Source: Phycisphaerae bacterium
Lineage (GTDB): Bacteria > Planctomycetota > Phycisphaerae > Tepidisphaerales > Tepidisphaeraceae
Assembly (NCBI GenBank): GCA_025924315.1
Contig: JAICIO010000038.1
Span: forward strand, 1-50,154
Length of the DNA stretch: 50,154 bases
Reading direction: 5' to 3'
Part shown: piece by piece, positions 1-7,186 of the stretch
How the letters are laid out: the number at the start of each line of letters is the position of its first letter
Position numbering within the stretch: position 1 is the stretch's first letter
The notes under the pieces: generated by a model
What the model was told of the DNA's origin: nothing
The model's input: the letters and a program-made list of their open reading frames with translations, nothing else
Databases searched by the model: none
Made by a program: the position numbers and the translations under genes

Positions 1-130
1 GGGCGATTTCTTCGCCGGGGGGGCCGGATGCGGGGCCTGTGGCCGCCCCCATGCGGGGGCTCATACCGCCCTTGTTGGTGGGTAAAAAGCGGGCGCCGGG
101 TGGTGCTGCGCCCGCGGCTGCCTTGCTCAC
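1..130 (-). CDS. Partial 5' end of an unidentified gene running off the left edge
   Basis: An open minus-strand frame of 43 codons starts at a GTG (130-128) just after an in-frame TAG and runs off the window edge. The peptide begins MSKAAAGAAPPGARFLPTNK and continues rich in Gly, Pro, Met and Ala. I do not recognise the family. Such Gly/Pro/Met-rich leaders occur ahead of some ABC exporter subunits, but that is only a resemblance. No clear Shine-Dalgarno sequence precedes the GTG, and an internal ATG at 64-62 is an alternative start. Its orientation matches the next gene, sodC. The coding call rests on the open frame and a plausible N-terminal composition, so it is tentative. Confidence 0.4.
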   Translation of the reverse strand, partial: MSKAAAGAAPPGARFLPTNKGGMSPRMGAATGPASGPPGEEIA

Positions 131-298
131 GATGCGATCGTGGCTCTAACTCTCAAGGCAGGTCAAGGAGACCCGGCCGACGAAACATCGGCCTGCGCCC
201 TGCATTTGGGCGCCACCAAGGCAGTGCGATGATCATCGCAACGTGCGTTCGCGCGGTCAATGAAAATCCAAACAGCCCGGAGGCCTGGCGCCCCGCGC

Positions 299-381
299 AT
301 GTCATCCTGAGCGAAGCGAAGGATCTCGATGTCGAATGCGCCTTCCGAGCCCGAGATCCTTCGCTTCGCTCAGGACGACAT
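299..381. repeat. Inverted repeat, family B, copy 1
   Basis: The arms begin ATGTCATCCTGAGCGAAGCG and end with the near-perfect reverse complement. They flank a short variable centre, so the whole element folds into a long hairpin. A second copy is at 16068-16148. It lies just downstream of nothing coding on its left side and ends 14 bases before the sodC stop codon, where it could act as a transcription end for the minus-strand sodC. Bases 131-298 between it and the partial gene show nothing else I can support. Confidence 0.8.
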
Positions 382-394
382 TGTTTAGTACGCG

Positions 395-1033
395 CTATAG
401 GGCGAAGTGTGCGATATCGCCCGCCATCGGCTTTTCGATCACCCCGCCCGCGATGCGCGCGCCGCTGTTCCCCGCGGGGTTGCTGTGCAGGTCATCTTCA
501 CCGGCGTGAACGATCACCGATCGACCGATGAGCGAGTTGTCGCCCGAAACGGAGACACCTTGCAGGGTCAGCTCAAGATGCGCATTGCCGCTCTCATCCG
601 CTTTGAGATTTCCCGCGTCGCCGGCGTGATGTTTTTGCGAATCGGGCCCGCCGTGTTGTTTCGTCATCGCGGGGTCATAATGGGGGCCGGCGCTGGTCAG
701 ATCGGGGGCGGTGAGGTCGCCTTTTTCGTGAATGTGAATCCCATGCGTACTGTTCGGGGGAAGGCCTTTGAGATCGACGATCATGGTCACGCTCGAATCG
801 CCATTCTGTATGAACTTCGCGGTGCCGGTGACCTTCGGCATGGAAGGTTGCGTCGCGGCGGCGCCCGCGGGGCGGATCAGCGCGACCGCCATCGGCTTCT
901 GCTCGTTCTTCCTGTCCATCGACGCGCTGGACGAGGACTCGGTCGTCGCGCGATCGGTTTTGTGCGACTTGCAACCAACCACCATCGCGATCGCGACGAG
1001 CGTCGACGCTGTGACTTTCATGAATCGGGTCAT
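395..1033 (-). CDS. sodC: Cu/Zn superoxide dismutase, lipoprotein type
   Basis: A 212-residue protein that should dismutate superoxide outside the cytoplasmic membrane. Residues 1-21 are a signal peptide ending in a lipobox (VVGC, Cys21). A Ser/Thr-rich linker leads to the SodC fold at about residue 66. Metal ligands are visible: HxH at 100-102 (GIHIHEKG), the GPHYDP histidine at 118, His127, the HHAGD segment ending in Asp139, and the later VIVHAGEDD histidine. The start was set at 1033 because GGAG precedes it; upstream in-frame codons lack one. Both cysteines of the usual intrasubunit disulfide are replaced: the LTAPDLTSAGPH segment has none and RIAGGVI has Gly where the family has Cys. 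It is divergent from purE. Confidence 0.9.
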   Translation of the reverse strand: MTRFMKVTASTLVAIAMVVGCKSHKTDRATTESSSSASMDRKNEQKPMAVALIRPAGAAATQPSMPKVTGTAKFIQNGDSSVTMIVDLKGLPPNSTHGIHIHEKGDLTAPDLTSAGPHYDPAMTKQHGGPDSQKHHAGDAGNLKADESGNAHLELTLQGVSVSGDNSLIGRSVIVHAGEDDLHSNPAGNSGARIAGGVIEKPMAGDIAHFAL

Positions 1034-1097
1034 TGGATTCTCCTTGGTTTGGCCAGACTGTAAGAAATCCCACCGAAAAACGGAACGGTGAAGCCGA

Positions 1098-1127
1098 TTA
1101 CCGACAAGCCCCGTTTCCCGATACAAT
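1098..1127 (+). promoter_or_regulatory. Candidate sigma-70-type promoter for purE
   Basis: TTACCG (1098-1103) and TACAAT (1122-1127) are separated by 18 bases in the 124-base divergent gap between sodC and purE. They sit about 30 bases before the purE GTG, leaving room for the GAGG ribosome-binding site at about 1147. The -10 box is good and the -35 box is weak. Confidence 0.35.
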
Positions 1128-1157
1128 CACTGCAGAGACGAGAATCGAGGTGCATCG

Positions 1158-1646
1158 GTGAGCGAATCGACGGTCAAAGTCGGCATCATCATGGGGAGCA
1201 AATCGGACTGGGAGACGATGCGTCACGCCGCCGAGATGCTCGACCAGCTGCAGGTCCCGCACGAGAAAAAAATCGTCTCCGCCCATCGGACACCCGACCT
1301 TTTGTTCGAGTACGCGGCCAGCGCCGAAAAACGCGGGCTGGCGGTGATCATCGCGGGCGCCGGTGGGGCGGCCCATTTGCCGGGGATGTGCGCTTCAAAG
1401 ACCACGCTGCCGGTGCTCGGCGTGCCGGTCGAATCGAAAATGCTGCGCGGCGTCGACTCGCTTTTGTCGATCGTGCAAATGCCTGCGGGCGTGCCGGTTG
1501 GAACGCTCGCGATCGGTGAAGCTGGTGCAAAAAATGCAGCGCTTTTGGCGGCGCAGATCCTGGCGATTTCCGATCCCGCGCTCCGCCAGCGGCTGCATGA
1601 TTTCCGGGCGAAACAGACCAAAACCGTGCTCGATTCGACGCTTTAA
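1158..1646 (+). CDS. purE: N5-carboxyaminoimidazole ribonucleotide mutase PurE
   Basis: A 162-residue class I PurE that converts N5-CAIR, the product of PurK, to CAIR in de novo purine synthesis. Length is normal for the family. The signature elements are present: the phosphate-binding [11 protein letters not shown] near residue 11, SAHRTP near 41-46 and the glycine-rich [11 protein letters not shown] near 67-77. The start is a GTG preceded by GAGG; no better start exists in frame. purK lies about 540 bases downstream on the same strand with one small ORF between, so the two steps are likely co-transcribed. Confidence 0.95.
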   Translation: MSESTVKVGIIMGSKSDWETMRHAAEMLDQLQVPHEKKIVSAHRTPDLLFEYAASAEKRGLAVIIAGAGGAAHLPGMCASKTTLPVLGVPVESKMLRGVDSLLSIVQMPAGVPVGTLAIGEAGAKNAALLAAQILAISDPALRQRLHDFRAKQTKTVLDSTL

Positions 1647-1741
1647 TCCGCCCGTCAGTTCGAACTTTTCCCGCGCAAAACTTGCCGACATTCCTGATTT
1701 AAAAACGCTCGAACCCGAGCGATGATTCGCTCGTTCACTTC

Positions 1742-1981
1742 TTGGGCAATCAAATGGGCAACCAGGAGCAAACCATCATCACGGCTGCGGATCGTTGGGG
1801 TCGTCGCATGGCGATCGTGCTGCTCGACACCGGGCAATACGCGATCTCATGCAACGGTCACACGCTGCCGGATTGCGTGTGGGCCGCGAGCGAGCGCGAG
1901 ATCGAAGAATGCGCGCGAACGCTCCTGCGTCTGACGGAATCCACAGCGCGGCGCATCGACGCGATCGGGCATCGGAATTAG
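1742..1981 (+). CDS. Small hypothetical protein between purE and purK
   Basis: A 79-residue frame with protein-like composition, including RWGRRMAIVLLDTGQYAI and an acidic helical tail with EREIEECARTLLRLTE. No signal peptide or membrane segment is evident and I do not recognise a family. The first ATG (1742) and a second in frame (1754, MGNQEQT) are both possible; an AGGAGCAAAC stretch after the second would not help either. It starts 95 bases after purE and has the same orientation as purE and purK, so it may be an operon passenger. Coding status is supported by composition only. Confidence 0.5.
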   Translation: MGNQMGNQEQTIITAADRWGRRMAIVLLDTGQYAISCNGHTLPDCVWAASEREIEECARTLLRLTESTARRIDAIGHRN

Positions 1982-2003
1982 TCGAACCGGTCCCACGCGC
2001 ATC

Positions 2004-2123
2004 GGTGGCACCGACATCCCTGTCGGTGATCGGACACGGTATTCCGTGACCGACTCAACGTATCGCACCCGATCGGATCGAGGAGTACCTCGCTCCGTCA
2101 CAGGCAGGAATGCCTGTGCCACC
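2004..2123. repeat. Nested inverted repeat between the small ORF and purK
   Basis: The outer arms begin GGTGGCACCGACATCCCTG and end with its imperfect complement ...GCCTGTGCCACC. Inside are smaller palindromes, including CACGGTATTCCGTG. The segment fills most of the 202-base gap before purK and contains no credible ORF. It is a single copy in this window. Confidence 0.65.
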
Positions 2124-2183
2124 TTTCCAATCACGGCCTGTCTTGCGACTTGCTCCCTCGCCCATCGCGCGTAACATCGCGCC

Positions 2184-3323
2184 ATGGCAGAGGTGATTCT
2201 TCCCGGGCGGACCATCGGCATTTTGGGTGGTGGCCAGCTGGGCCGCATGTTCGCGATAGCGGCGCGGCGCATGGGATATCGCGTGCACGCCTTCGATCCC
2301 ACGCAGGATTGCCCGACCGGACAAGTCGCCGATCACGAAACCAACGCACAATACGATGACCAGGCCGCCGCGATGGAATTCGCCAAGGCGGTCGATGTCG
2401 TCACGTTCGAGTTCGAGAACGTGCCGGCTGAGACGCTTTCGACGATCGAGCAGATCGTCCCCGTTCATCCCTCGCCGTTCGTCCTCGACACCTGCCGCCA
2501 TCGCGAGCGCGAGAAAAACTTCCTCAGCAAGCGCGGGTTTCCCGTCGCGCCCTATCGCGTCGTGAAAAGCGTCGATGACCTGCGTGCGGGGGTGAAAGCG
2601 CTCGGCACGCCGTGCATTCTCAAGACCGCCGACTACGGCTACGACGGAAAGGGCCAGGTCGATATCAAGGACGGCACCGATCTCGACGAAGCATTTCGCG
2701 CCATGGGCCGTCCGGTCGGCGTGCTCGAAGGCTTCGTGCGCTTCGACAAGGAAATCTCCGTCATCGTCGCGCGCAGCGAAGCGAGCGGCACCGTCACATT
2801 TCCCGTCGCCGAGAACGAGCACGCGAACCACATCCTCGACGTGACGATTGCCCCCGCGAACGTTTCGGAAAAGGTCGCGCACGATGCCGCGATTCTCGCA
2901 ATCGAGGTCGCCGAATCTCTGAAACTCATCGGCGTGCTCGCGGTCGAGATGTTCCTCGTCGGCGAAAAAATCATCATCAACGAGCTCGCGCCGCGACCGC
3001 ACAATTCCGGCCATTTCAGCTTCGACGCCTGCGTGACGAGCCAGTTCGAGCAACAGCTCCGCGCCGTGTGCGGTTTACCGTTGGGCGACCCCATGCTGTT
3101 AAGACCGGCCGCGATGGCCAACCTCCTCGGCGATCTCTGGCAAGGCGGTGAACCCAATTGGCAGGCCGCGCTCCACAGCGACGAGCGCATCAAGCTTCAC
3201 CTCTACGGCAAACAGGGCGCCAAGCCGGGAAGAAAGATGGGCCACCTCACCGCAATGGCCGAGACGACCGAAGAGGCAAAGCAACTCGTCCTCGCGGCGC
3301 GCGAAGCGCTGAAGCGCCAGTAG
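2184..3323 (+). CDS. purK: 5-(carboxyamino)imidazole ribonucleotide synthase PurK
   Basis: A 379-residue ATP-grasp enzyme that carboxylates aminoimidazole ribonucleotide with ATP and bicarbonate to N5-CAIR, the substrate of PurE. The N-terminal nucleotide-binding loop GILGGGQLGRM starts near residue 11. FEFENVP near residue 73, the DYGYDGKGQ ATP-grasp loop near 149 and NELAPRPHNSGHFS near residue 268 are family signatures. Length is typical. The ATG follows a weak ribosome-binding region in GC-rich DNA. It is the last plus-strand gene before a REPIN-like repeat in a convergent gap. Confidence 0.95.
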   Translation: MAEVILPGRTIGILGGGQLGRMFAIAARRMGYRVHAFDPTQDCPTGQVADHETNAQYDDQAAAMEFAKAVDVVTFEFENVPAETLSTIEQIVPVHPSPFVLDTCRHREREKNFLSKRGFPVAPYRVVKSVDDLRAGVKALGTPCILKTADYGYDGKGQVDIKDGTDLDEAFRAMGRPVGVLEGFVRFDKEISVIVARSEASGTVTFPVAENEHANHILDVTIAPANVSEKVAHDAAILAIEVAESLKLIGVLAVEMFLVGEKIIINELAPRPHNSGHFSFDACVTSQFEQQLRAVCGLPLGDPMLLRPAAMANLLGDLWQGGEPNWQAALHSDERIKLHLYGKQGAKPGRKMGHLTAMAETTEEAKQLVLAAREALKRQ

Positions 3324-3338
3324 ACCCCATGCGCCTTC

Positions 3339-3415
3339 GTAGGGTCCGCTTCAGCGGACCGGTTATTTTTTCCGTTCGAAAAGGCGAATAACCGGTCCGC
3401 TGAAGCGGACCCTAC
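3339..3415. repeat. REPIN-like inverted repeat, family A, copy 1
   Basis: The arms GTAGGGTCCGCTTCAGCGGA... and their reverse complement flank a variable centre. Each arm also contains its own small palindrome (GGTCCGCTTCAGCGGACC), so the element is a doublet of hairpins that can pair as one large hairpin. It lies in the convergent gap after purK. The right arm supplies the TAG stop of the next minus-strand gene (3412-3414). Confidence 0.9.
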
Positions 3416-3756
3416 GAGGGCAGGTCGTCGTGAGATTGAATCACCTCAAAACCGCGCGATTCCGGTTCGCGTCTGCCCACGGGAAGTACAACGAACAAGC
3501 CGATCAGAAATCCAAAGGGCATGAGCAGGAAGAACGAGCAGATGGTGTTGATCGACCCGCTGCCGTGGACCACCGGGAAGAAGAGTGGCAGGGTGATGAC
3601 GTAGTTAAGGAGCACAAGCGACAGCCGCTTGGGCGTTCGCGTCTGATAGCTGCCGGCGTAGATGCAAAACCCGAGCCCCGGCGCGATCATCCCGCCGTAA
3701 AGGAGCAAATACCACATCCACTGCGGAAGCAGATCTGCGAGTTGCGCCAAGATCAT
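3412..3756 (-). CDS. Small three-helix membrane protein, function unknown
   Basis: A 114-residue hydrophobic protein with three likely membrane helices, at about residues 13-36, 45-63 and 71-92, and a charged tail (GRREPESRGFEV). I do not recognise a family. The ATG at 3756 has no clear Shine-Dalgarno sequence. A 16-base palindrome starts four bases upstream of it. The stop codon is formed by the end of a REPIN-like repeat, so the last codons may have been altered when the repeat arrived. The neighbours (purK and an ECF sigma factor) give no functional clue. Confidence 0.65.
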   Translation of the reverse strand: MILAQLADLLPQWMWYLLLYGGMIAPGLGFCIYAGSYQTRTPKRLSLVLLNYVITLPLFFPVVHGSGSINTICSFFLLMPFGFLIGLFVVLPVGRREPESRGFEVIQSHDDLPS

Positions 3757-4119
3757 GTGTGTTAGTGTAAGCTAACGTATGTCGGAACGCGAGGATTTTC
3801 TTCCGATTCCGCTCACGCGCCGGACCCGTGCAACATGTGGCGCGCCTCGCGATGCGCAAGTCCTTGTCGCGGCTCAACCCGCTTCGCGAGAAAACTTTTT
3901 GTTTGTTGCACCACGTTGCATCTCGTTGCGTCCCTCCCGTTCGCTGCGCAAAGGCCCCCCTTATACTCCGTCGATGTTGCATGTTTCTGAGCTCTCGCGC
4001 GCAACACCAGAAGCCTAAGTGCAGTCCGCATCAGGAGAGAAAAATTCGAATGACGCGGTTTTTCGATTTCACGGCGTTGCGCGGATTCGATCAAAGCGCG
4101 CAACATCTGTACGGCGATC
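3757..4119. other. 363-base intergenic region with phased short repeats
   Basis: No credible gene lies here; the open frames are Arg/Ser-rich shadows. It holds the palindrome at 3761-3776 and three GTTGCR units exactly ten bases apart (3905, 3915, 3925). Further copies or inverted copies of GTTGC occur near 3829, 3976, 4075 and 4101. It is the upstream region of the small membrane protein gene and the downstream region of the sigma factor gene. Confidence 0.5.
3761..3776. promoter_or_regulatory. Palindrome immediately upstream of the small membrane protein
   Basis: GTTAGTGTAAGCTAAC is an inverted repeat with five-base arms and a six-base spacer. It sits where the ribosome-binding site would be expected for the gene starting at 3756. 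It could be an operator or an mRNA hairpin; the sequence alone does not decide. Confidence 0.35.
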
Positions 4120-6285
4120 TCATTTTGCAAACGTCGGTTCCTTCGCGACGTTTTCGAACCTGGTCCACTGGCGCTGGCGGGTTCGCAGGACGATGTGATC
4201 GAGTTCGCTCATCCCGATCGGAATTTGTGTCGCCATGATTCCGTTTCCACTCGGGCGCCCGATTGATTGGGCGTATCCGTTGTCGGCGGGCTCTTCGTTT
4301 CCTTTCTTGTCGACTCCGGCGACGCCGAATTGCAGATCCGGCAAATCGGTGAAATCGCCGATCACGACGGTCCTTCCGGGAAAACTTCCCGATCGTTCCG
4401 TGAAGCGCTTCACTTCCCTCAGCTTGAAAGTCCCGCCGGCGATTGCCTTCGTCTCGCCTTGTTTGATCGTGCCGACATCCTTCCACTCTCCACCGGCGAT
4501 GCCGAATTCGACCGTGAGCGGTCCGCTCGATTTGGTGATCTCACTCGACATCGTGTTGCGCATTCCTTCGAACTGCTTTTCCTTCGTGGAGCCGGATTTC
4601 GGCAATGTAAACTCGACGACAGCGAGCATCTCCGGCGGACGCTGTTCTGGCGGCAGCGCGCGAACCCATCCTTCCTGCGTCTTGAGCGGAGTCCCTTCGG
4701 GATCCCAGAACCGATACGTCATCTCGCCGAATTTTCCGATCGCGACGAGTCGAGCTTTGGCGCCGTTGGGCAATTCATGCGTCCAACGCTCGATCACTTC
4801 CGGCGACGATGTGCCGGCGCCGCGGTTCCAATCCGCGACGTCTTTCGCGACGCGTAGTGCGCCTTCGAGGCCGATGTCCACCCACTGCGGCACATCGACG
4901 ATCTTTCTCACCCACGCCGCGTCGTCGTTCGCTACCTGCACAGCTTGAAAGATGAGTAAATGTCGGACCTCGCCTTTGCTCGGCGTTCCGCCGACGTTCG
5001 CGATCAGCAGTACGCAATCGCCGTGATGTAGGTCTGTTCCGAAACTGAAATTCGCGTTGACGGATTGACTCAAGTACACGGTGAGGCTGCCGTCGAATTG
5101 GAGGTGCGCCATCTCTTTGTTCTGCAGCAGTGAATAGAACCCGCCGCAGGAGCCGGAGAACTCCATCGGTGCGCGCCGCCCATCCGGCGACGCACCTTCA
5201 AGTGTGATGATGCCGCTGGTCGAGACGCTGTGCGTCTTTCCATCCTCCAGCCAGTTCAATGACTTGATCAGGCCGGGAAATGTGTGTTCCTTGCGCGCCG
5301 CGACGATCAGGTTCATCACTTTTTCCGACGGACACAGCAGCAGAGGGATTTCGGATTTCGCCCCCGGGATCGCTTTGCCGCTCGCGACGATTGCATCGGC
5401 GGTGTCCTTCTGCACGAGCGCTTCCCACATGCAGACGAGCACCGGCCCATCCGGCGCCGCCGCGGCGTCGGGCCATTGCGCGGATTGAGTCGTGCTCGCT
5501 TGGTTGGGTTTCGAGACTGCACCGTGTACGAGCATCACGAGCGCTGGCGTGAACACGATTGCAAGCATGACAAGCGCGACGAGTTTGAGTTTGGCGTAGA
5601 TCATCATATTCATGGCTCCGGAAGCGATTTGGGTTGCCGCCGCGGACGCGGTGCCCGCGGCGCTGGAGACCGATTGGACCAGTTGCGCCGGCGCCTTCTC
5701 GGCGATCGCGGCGCTCAGGCCGCTCGCGATCGCCAGCGCGCCGATTTCTTTCACGCCGCGCCGCGCGAGCGCCTTGCGAAGTTTCTCGACCGCGCGGGCG
5801 ACGCGTTTCTTCGCGGCTTCTTCGGAGACGCCCGTCGCGGCCGCGATCTCGCTCATGCTCTGATCGCGATAGAAGCGGAGCACGATCGCCTCGCGATCGC
5901 GCTTGCTGAGGCGCGCGACCGCTTCATCAAGCTGTGGCGTGACTTCGCGCCACTCCATCGACTCGAGCTCGATCGATTCCGTCCGCTCCATCGCCGCGTG
6001 TCGTTCGTGATACCGCCGTCGCGCGTCCATCTTCTTTGCGTCCATCGCGCAGTACCGTGTCGTGCGAAAGAGCCAGCCGGAAAGCGAGGTGCTTTGCGAA
6101 ATGCTCGCGGCTTTCCGCGCGAGCACCACGAACACCGCCTGCGTCACATTGCTTGCCAGATGCGCATCGTGCACCTGCCTTTTTGCGGCGGCGTAGATCC
6201 AATCCACGTGCCGCTGCGCAAGCGACTTAAACGCGTCGTGCGAGCCTTCGCGGACGTACTGCTGAAGAAGCTGCCAATCGGTCAT
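4120..6285 (-). CDS. ECF-type sigma factor fused to a membrane segment and large C-terminal domain
   Basis: A 721-residue protein. The first 165 residues or so are an ECF sigma-70 factor: region 2 around DAFKSLAQRHVDWIYAAAKR and NVTQAVFVVLARKA, and region 4 with LSKRDREAIVLRFYRD followed by the helix-turn-helix MSEIAAATGVSEEAAKKRV. An Ala-rich linker leads to one strong membrane helix near residues 232-255 (LKLVALVMLAIVFTPALVML). About 460 residues then follow with beta-rich composition and no family I recognise. This places the sigma domain in the cytoplasm and the tail on the outer side. ECF factors with C-terminal extensions are known in planctomycetes and related phyla. No anti-sigma gene is adjacent, so the tail may be the sensor. 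Confidence 0.85.
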   Translation of the reverse strand: MTDWQLLQQYVREGSHDAFKSLAQRHVDWIYAAAKRQVHDAHLASNVTQAVFVVLARKAASISQSTSLSGWLFRTTRYCAMDAKKMDARRRYHERHAAMERTESIELESMEWREVTPQLDEAVARLSKRDREAIVLRFYRDQSMSEIAAATGVSEEAAKKRVARAVEKLRKALARRGVKEIGALAIASGLSAAIAEKAPAQLVQSVSSAAGTASAAATQIASGAMNMMIYAKLKLVALVMLAIVFTPALVMLVHGAVSKPNQASTTQSAQWPDAAAAPDGPVLVCMWEALVQKDTADAIVASGKAIPGAKSEIPLLLCPSEKVMNLIVAARKEHTFPGLIKSLNWLEDGKTHSVSTSGIITLEGASPDGRRAPMEFSGSCGGFYSLLQNKEMAHLQFDGSLTVYLSQSVNANFSFGTDLHHGDCVLLIANVGGTPSKGEVRHLLIFQAVQVANDDAAWVRKIVDVPQWVDIGLEGALRVAKDVADWNRGAGTSSPEVIERWTHELPNGAKARLVAIGKFGEMTYRFWDPEGTPLKTQEGWVRALPPEQRPPEMLAVVEFTLPKSGSTKEKQFEGMRNTMSSEITKSSGPLTVEFGIAGGEWKDVGTIKQGETKAIAGGTFKLREVKRFTERSGSFPGRTVVIGDFTDLPDLQFGVAGVDKKGNEEPADNGYAQSIGRPSGNGIMATQIPIGMSELDHIVLRTRQRQWTRFENVAKEPTFAK

Positions 6286-6348
6286 ACCGTTCGCCGGATC
6301 AATGGACGTGGGGCGTTTGAGGGGACAGAAATTCTCTCGCGATCAAAC

Positions 6349-6363
6349 TGTCGAATTTCGACA
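6349..6363. promoter_or_regulatory. Perfect palindrome in the sigma factor / DUF1579 divergent gap
   Basis: TGTCGAATTTCGACA is a perfect inverted repeat with seven-base arms. It overlaps the -35 area of the candidate promoter whose TATAAT box is at 6383-6388 and lies 64 bases upstream of the sigma factor ATG. That placement suits an operator acting on one or both genes. Confidence 0.45.
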
Positions 6364-6388
6364 ACTCCCGGAAGGCATTCAGTATAAT
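6360..6388 (+). promoter_or_regulatory. Candidate promoter for the DUF1579 gene
   Basis: A consensus TATAAT (6383-6388) lies 17 bases after GACAAC (6360-6365). The start codon is at 6425, with an AAAGGAG ribosome-binding site near 6411. The -10 box is perfect and the -35 box is partial. Confidence 0.5.
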
Positions 6389-6424
6389 CGCCCGCTCCCC
6401 GCAAACTTTTGAAAGGAGATCGTC

Positions 6425-7057
6425 ATGGTTCGAAACATGTGGATCGCCGTCTCCGGTGCACTCGTGGTAGCGCTGATCATCAGCGTATCGGTCGTGCGCT
6501 CGGAAGAGAACAAGCCCGCCGCTGCGCCGGGCGCGCCGGACAAGGACGAGATGATGAAGATGATGATGGAGGCCGGCAAGCCGGGGCCGGAACACGAGCG
6601 GCTGAAGGCTTACGTCGGCGACTGGGACGCCGAGTGCACCGTGAACTGTCCGCTGGACAATTCGGTCCAGAAGACCAAGGGCGTGATGCATATCAAGTCG
6701 CTCCTCGGCGACCGCTACATTCAGCTCGATTACGAAGGCGACATGGCCATGCCCGATGGAAAGACAAGGCCGTTCAAAGGCATGGGCATCGGCGGATACG
6801 ACAAGGGCAAGAAGAAATACACGAATCTCTGGATGGACGATATGTCCACGAGCATGATGCAAACCGAAGGCACCGCGAACGGAAACGTGCTCACCCTGGA
6901 CGGCGGATATATGGATCCGATCGCCGGGAAGATGATGAAGTGTCAGGAAGTGATCACCGAAACCGACAGCACGCATCATAAGTACGAGCTGAACATGGAA
7001 GGGCCGGATGGGAAGATGATGAAGGCGATCGAGATTCAGTACACGAAGAAGTCATAG
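6425..7057 (+). CDS. DUF1579 family exported protein
   Basis: A 210-residue protein. Residues 1-26 form a signal peptide or anchor (WIAVSGALVVALIISVSVV). A Pro/Ala and Met-rich segment (DEMMKMMMEAGKPGPEH) precedes a beta-barrel-like domain with HERLKAYVGDWDAE near residue 58 and repeated GGYD-, W-MD- type strands, as in DUF1579. The biochemical role of that family is not established. The start is supported by GAAAGGAGATCGTC directly upstream. It is divergent from the tethered sigma factor, with a shared palindrome between them, so it may belong to that regulon. Confidence 0.85.
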   Translation: MVRNMWIAVSGALVVALIISVSVVRSEENKPAAAPGAPDKDEMMKMMMEAGKPGPEHERLKAYVGDWDAECTVNCPLDNSVQKTKGVMHIKSLLGDRYIQLDYEGDMAMPDGKTRPFKGMGIGGYDKGKKKYTNLWMDDMSTSMMQTEGTANGNVLTLDGGYMDPIAGKMMKCQEVITETDSTHHKYELNMEGPDGKMMKAIEIQYTKKS

Positions 7058-7093
7058 TTGCCTGACGGTTTTCGACTCGGCGCGAAGCTTCTC

Positions 7094-7165
7094 CGTAGGG
7101 TGCGCTTCAGCGCACCGGTTATTTATCTCGAACGGAATAACCGGTGCGCTGAAGCGCACCTTACG
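7094..7165. repeat. REPIN-like inverted repeat, family A, variant copy 2
   Basis: It has the same architecture as the copies at 3339, 16820, 18282, 23062 and 30031. The arm core reads GGTGCGCTTCAGCGCACC instead of GGTCCGCTTCAGCGGACC. Both strands of each stem have changed together, so pairing is kept. It lies in a convergent gap between the DUF1579 gene and the first RTX gene. Confidence 0.9.
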
Positions 7166-7186
7166 GTGTTATTTTAGTGCCCACCA

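Noticed and set aside
28-531. Plus-strand open frame at the left end
   Set aside because: It is Arg/Pro-rich, crosses a hairpin repeat and overlaps the sodC gene in antisense.
2004-2123. Possible purine riboswitch before purK
   Set aside because: The inverted arms match a dispersed-repeat design and I could not find the conserved core of a purine aptamer.
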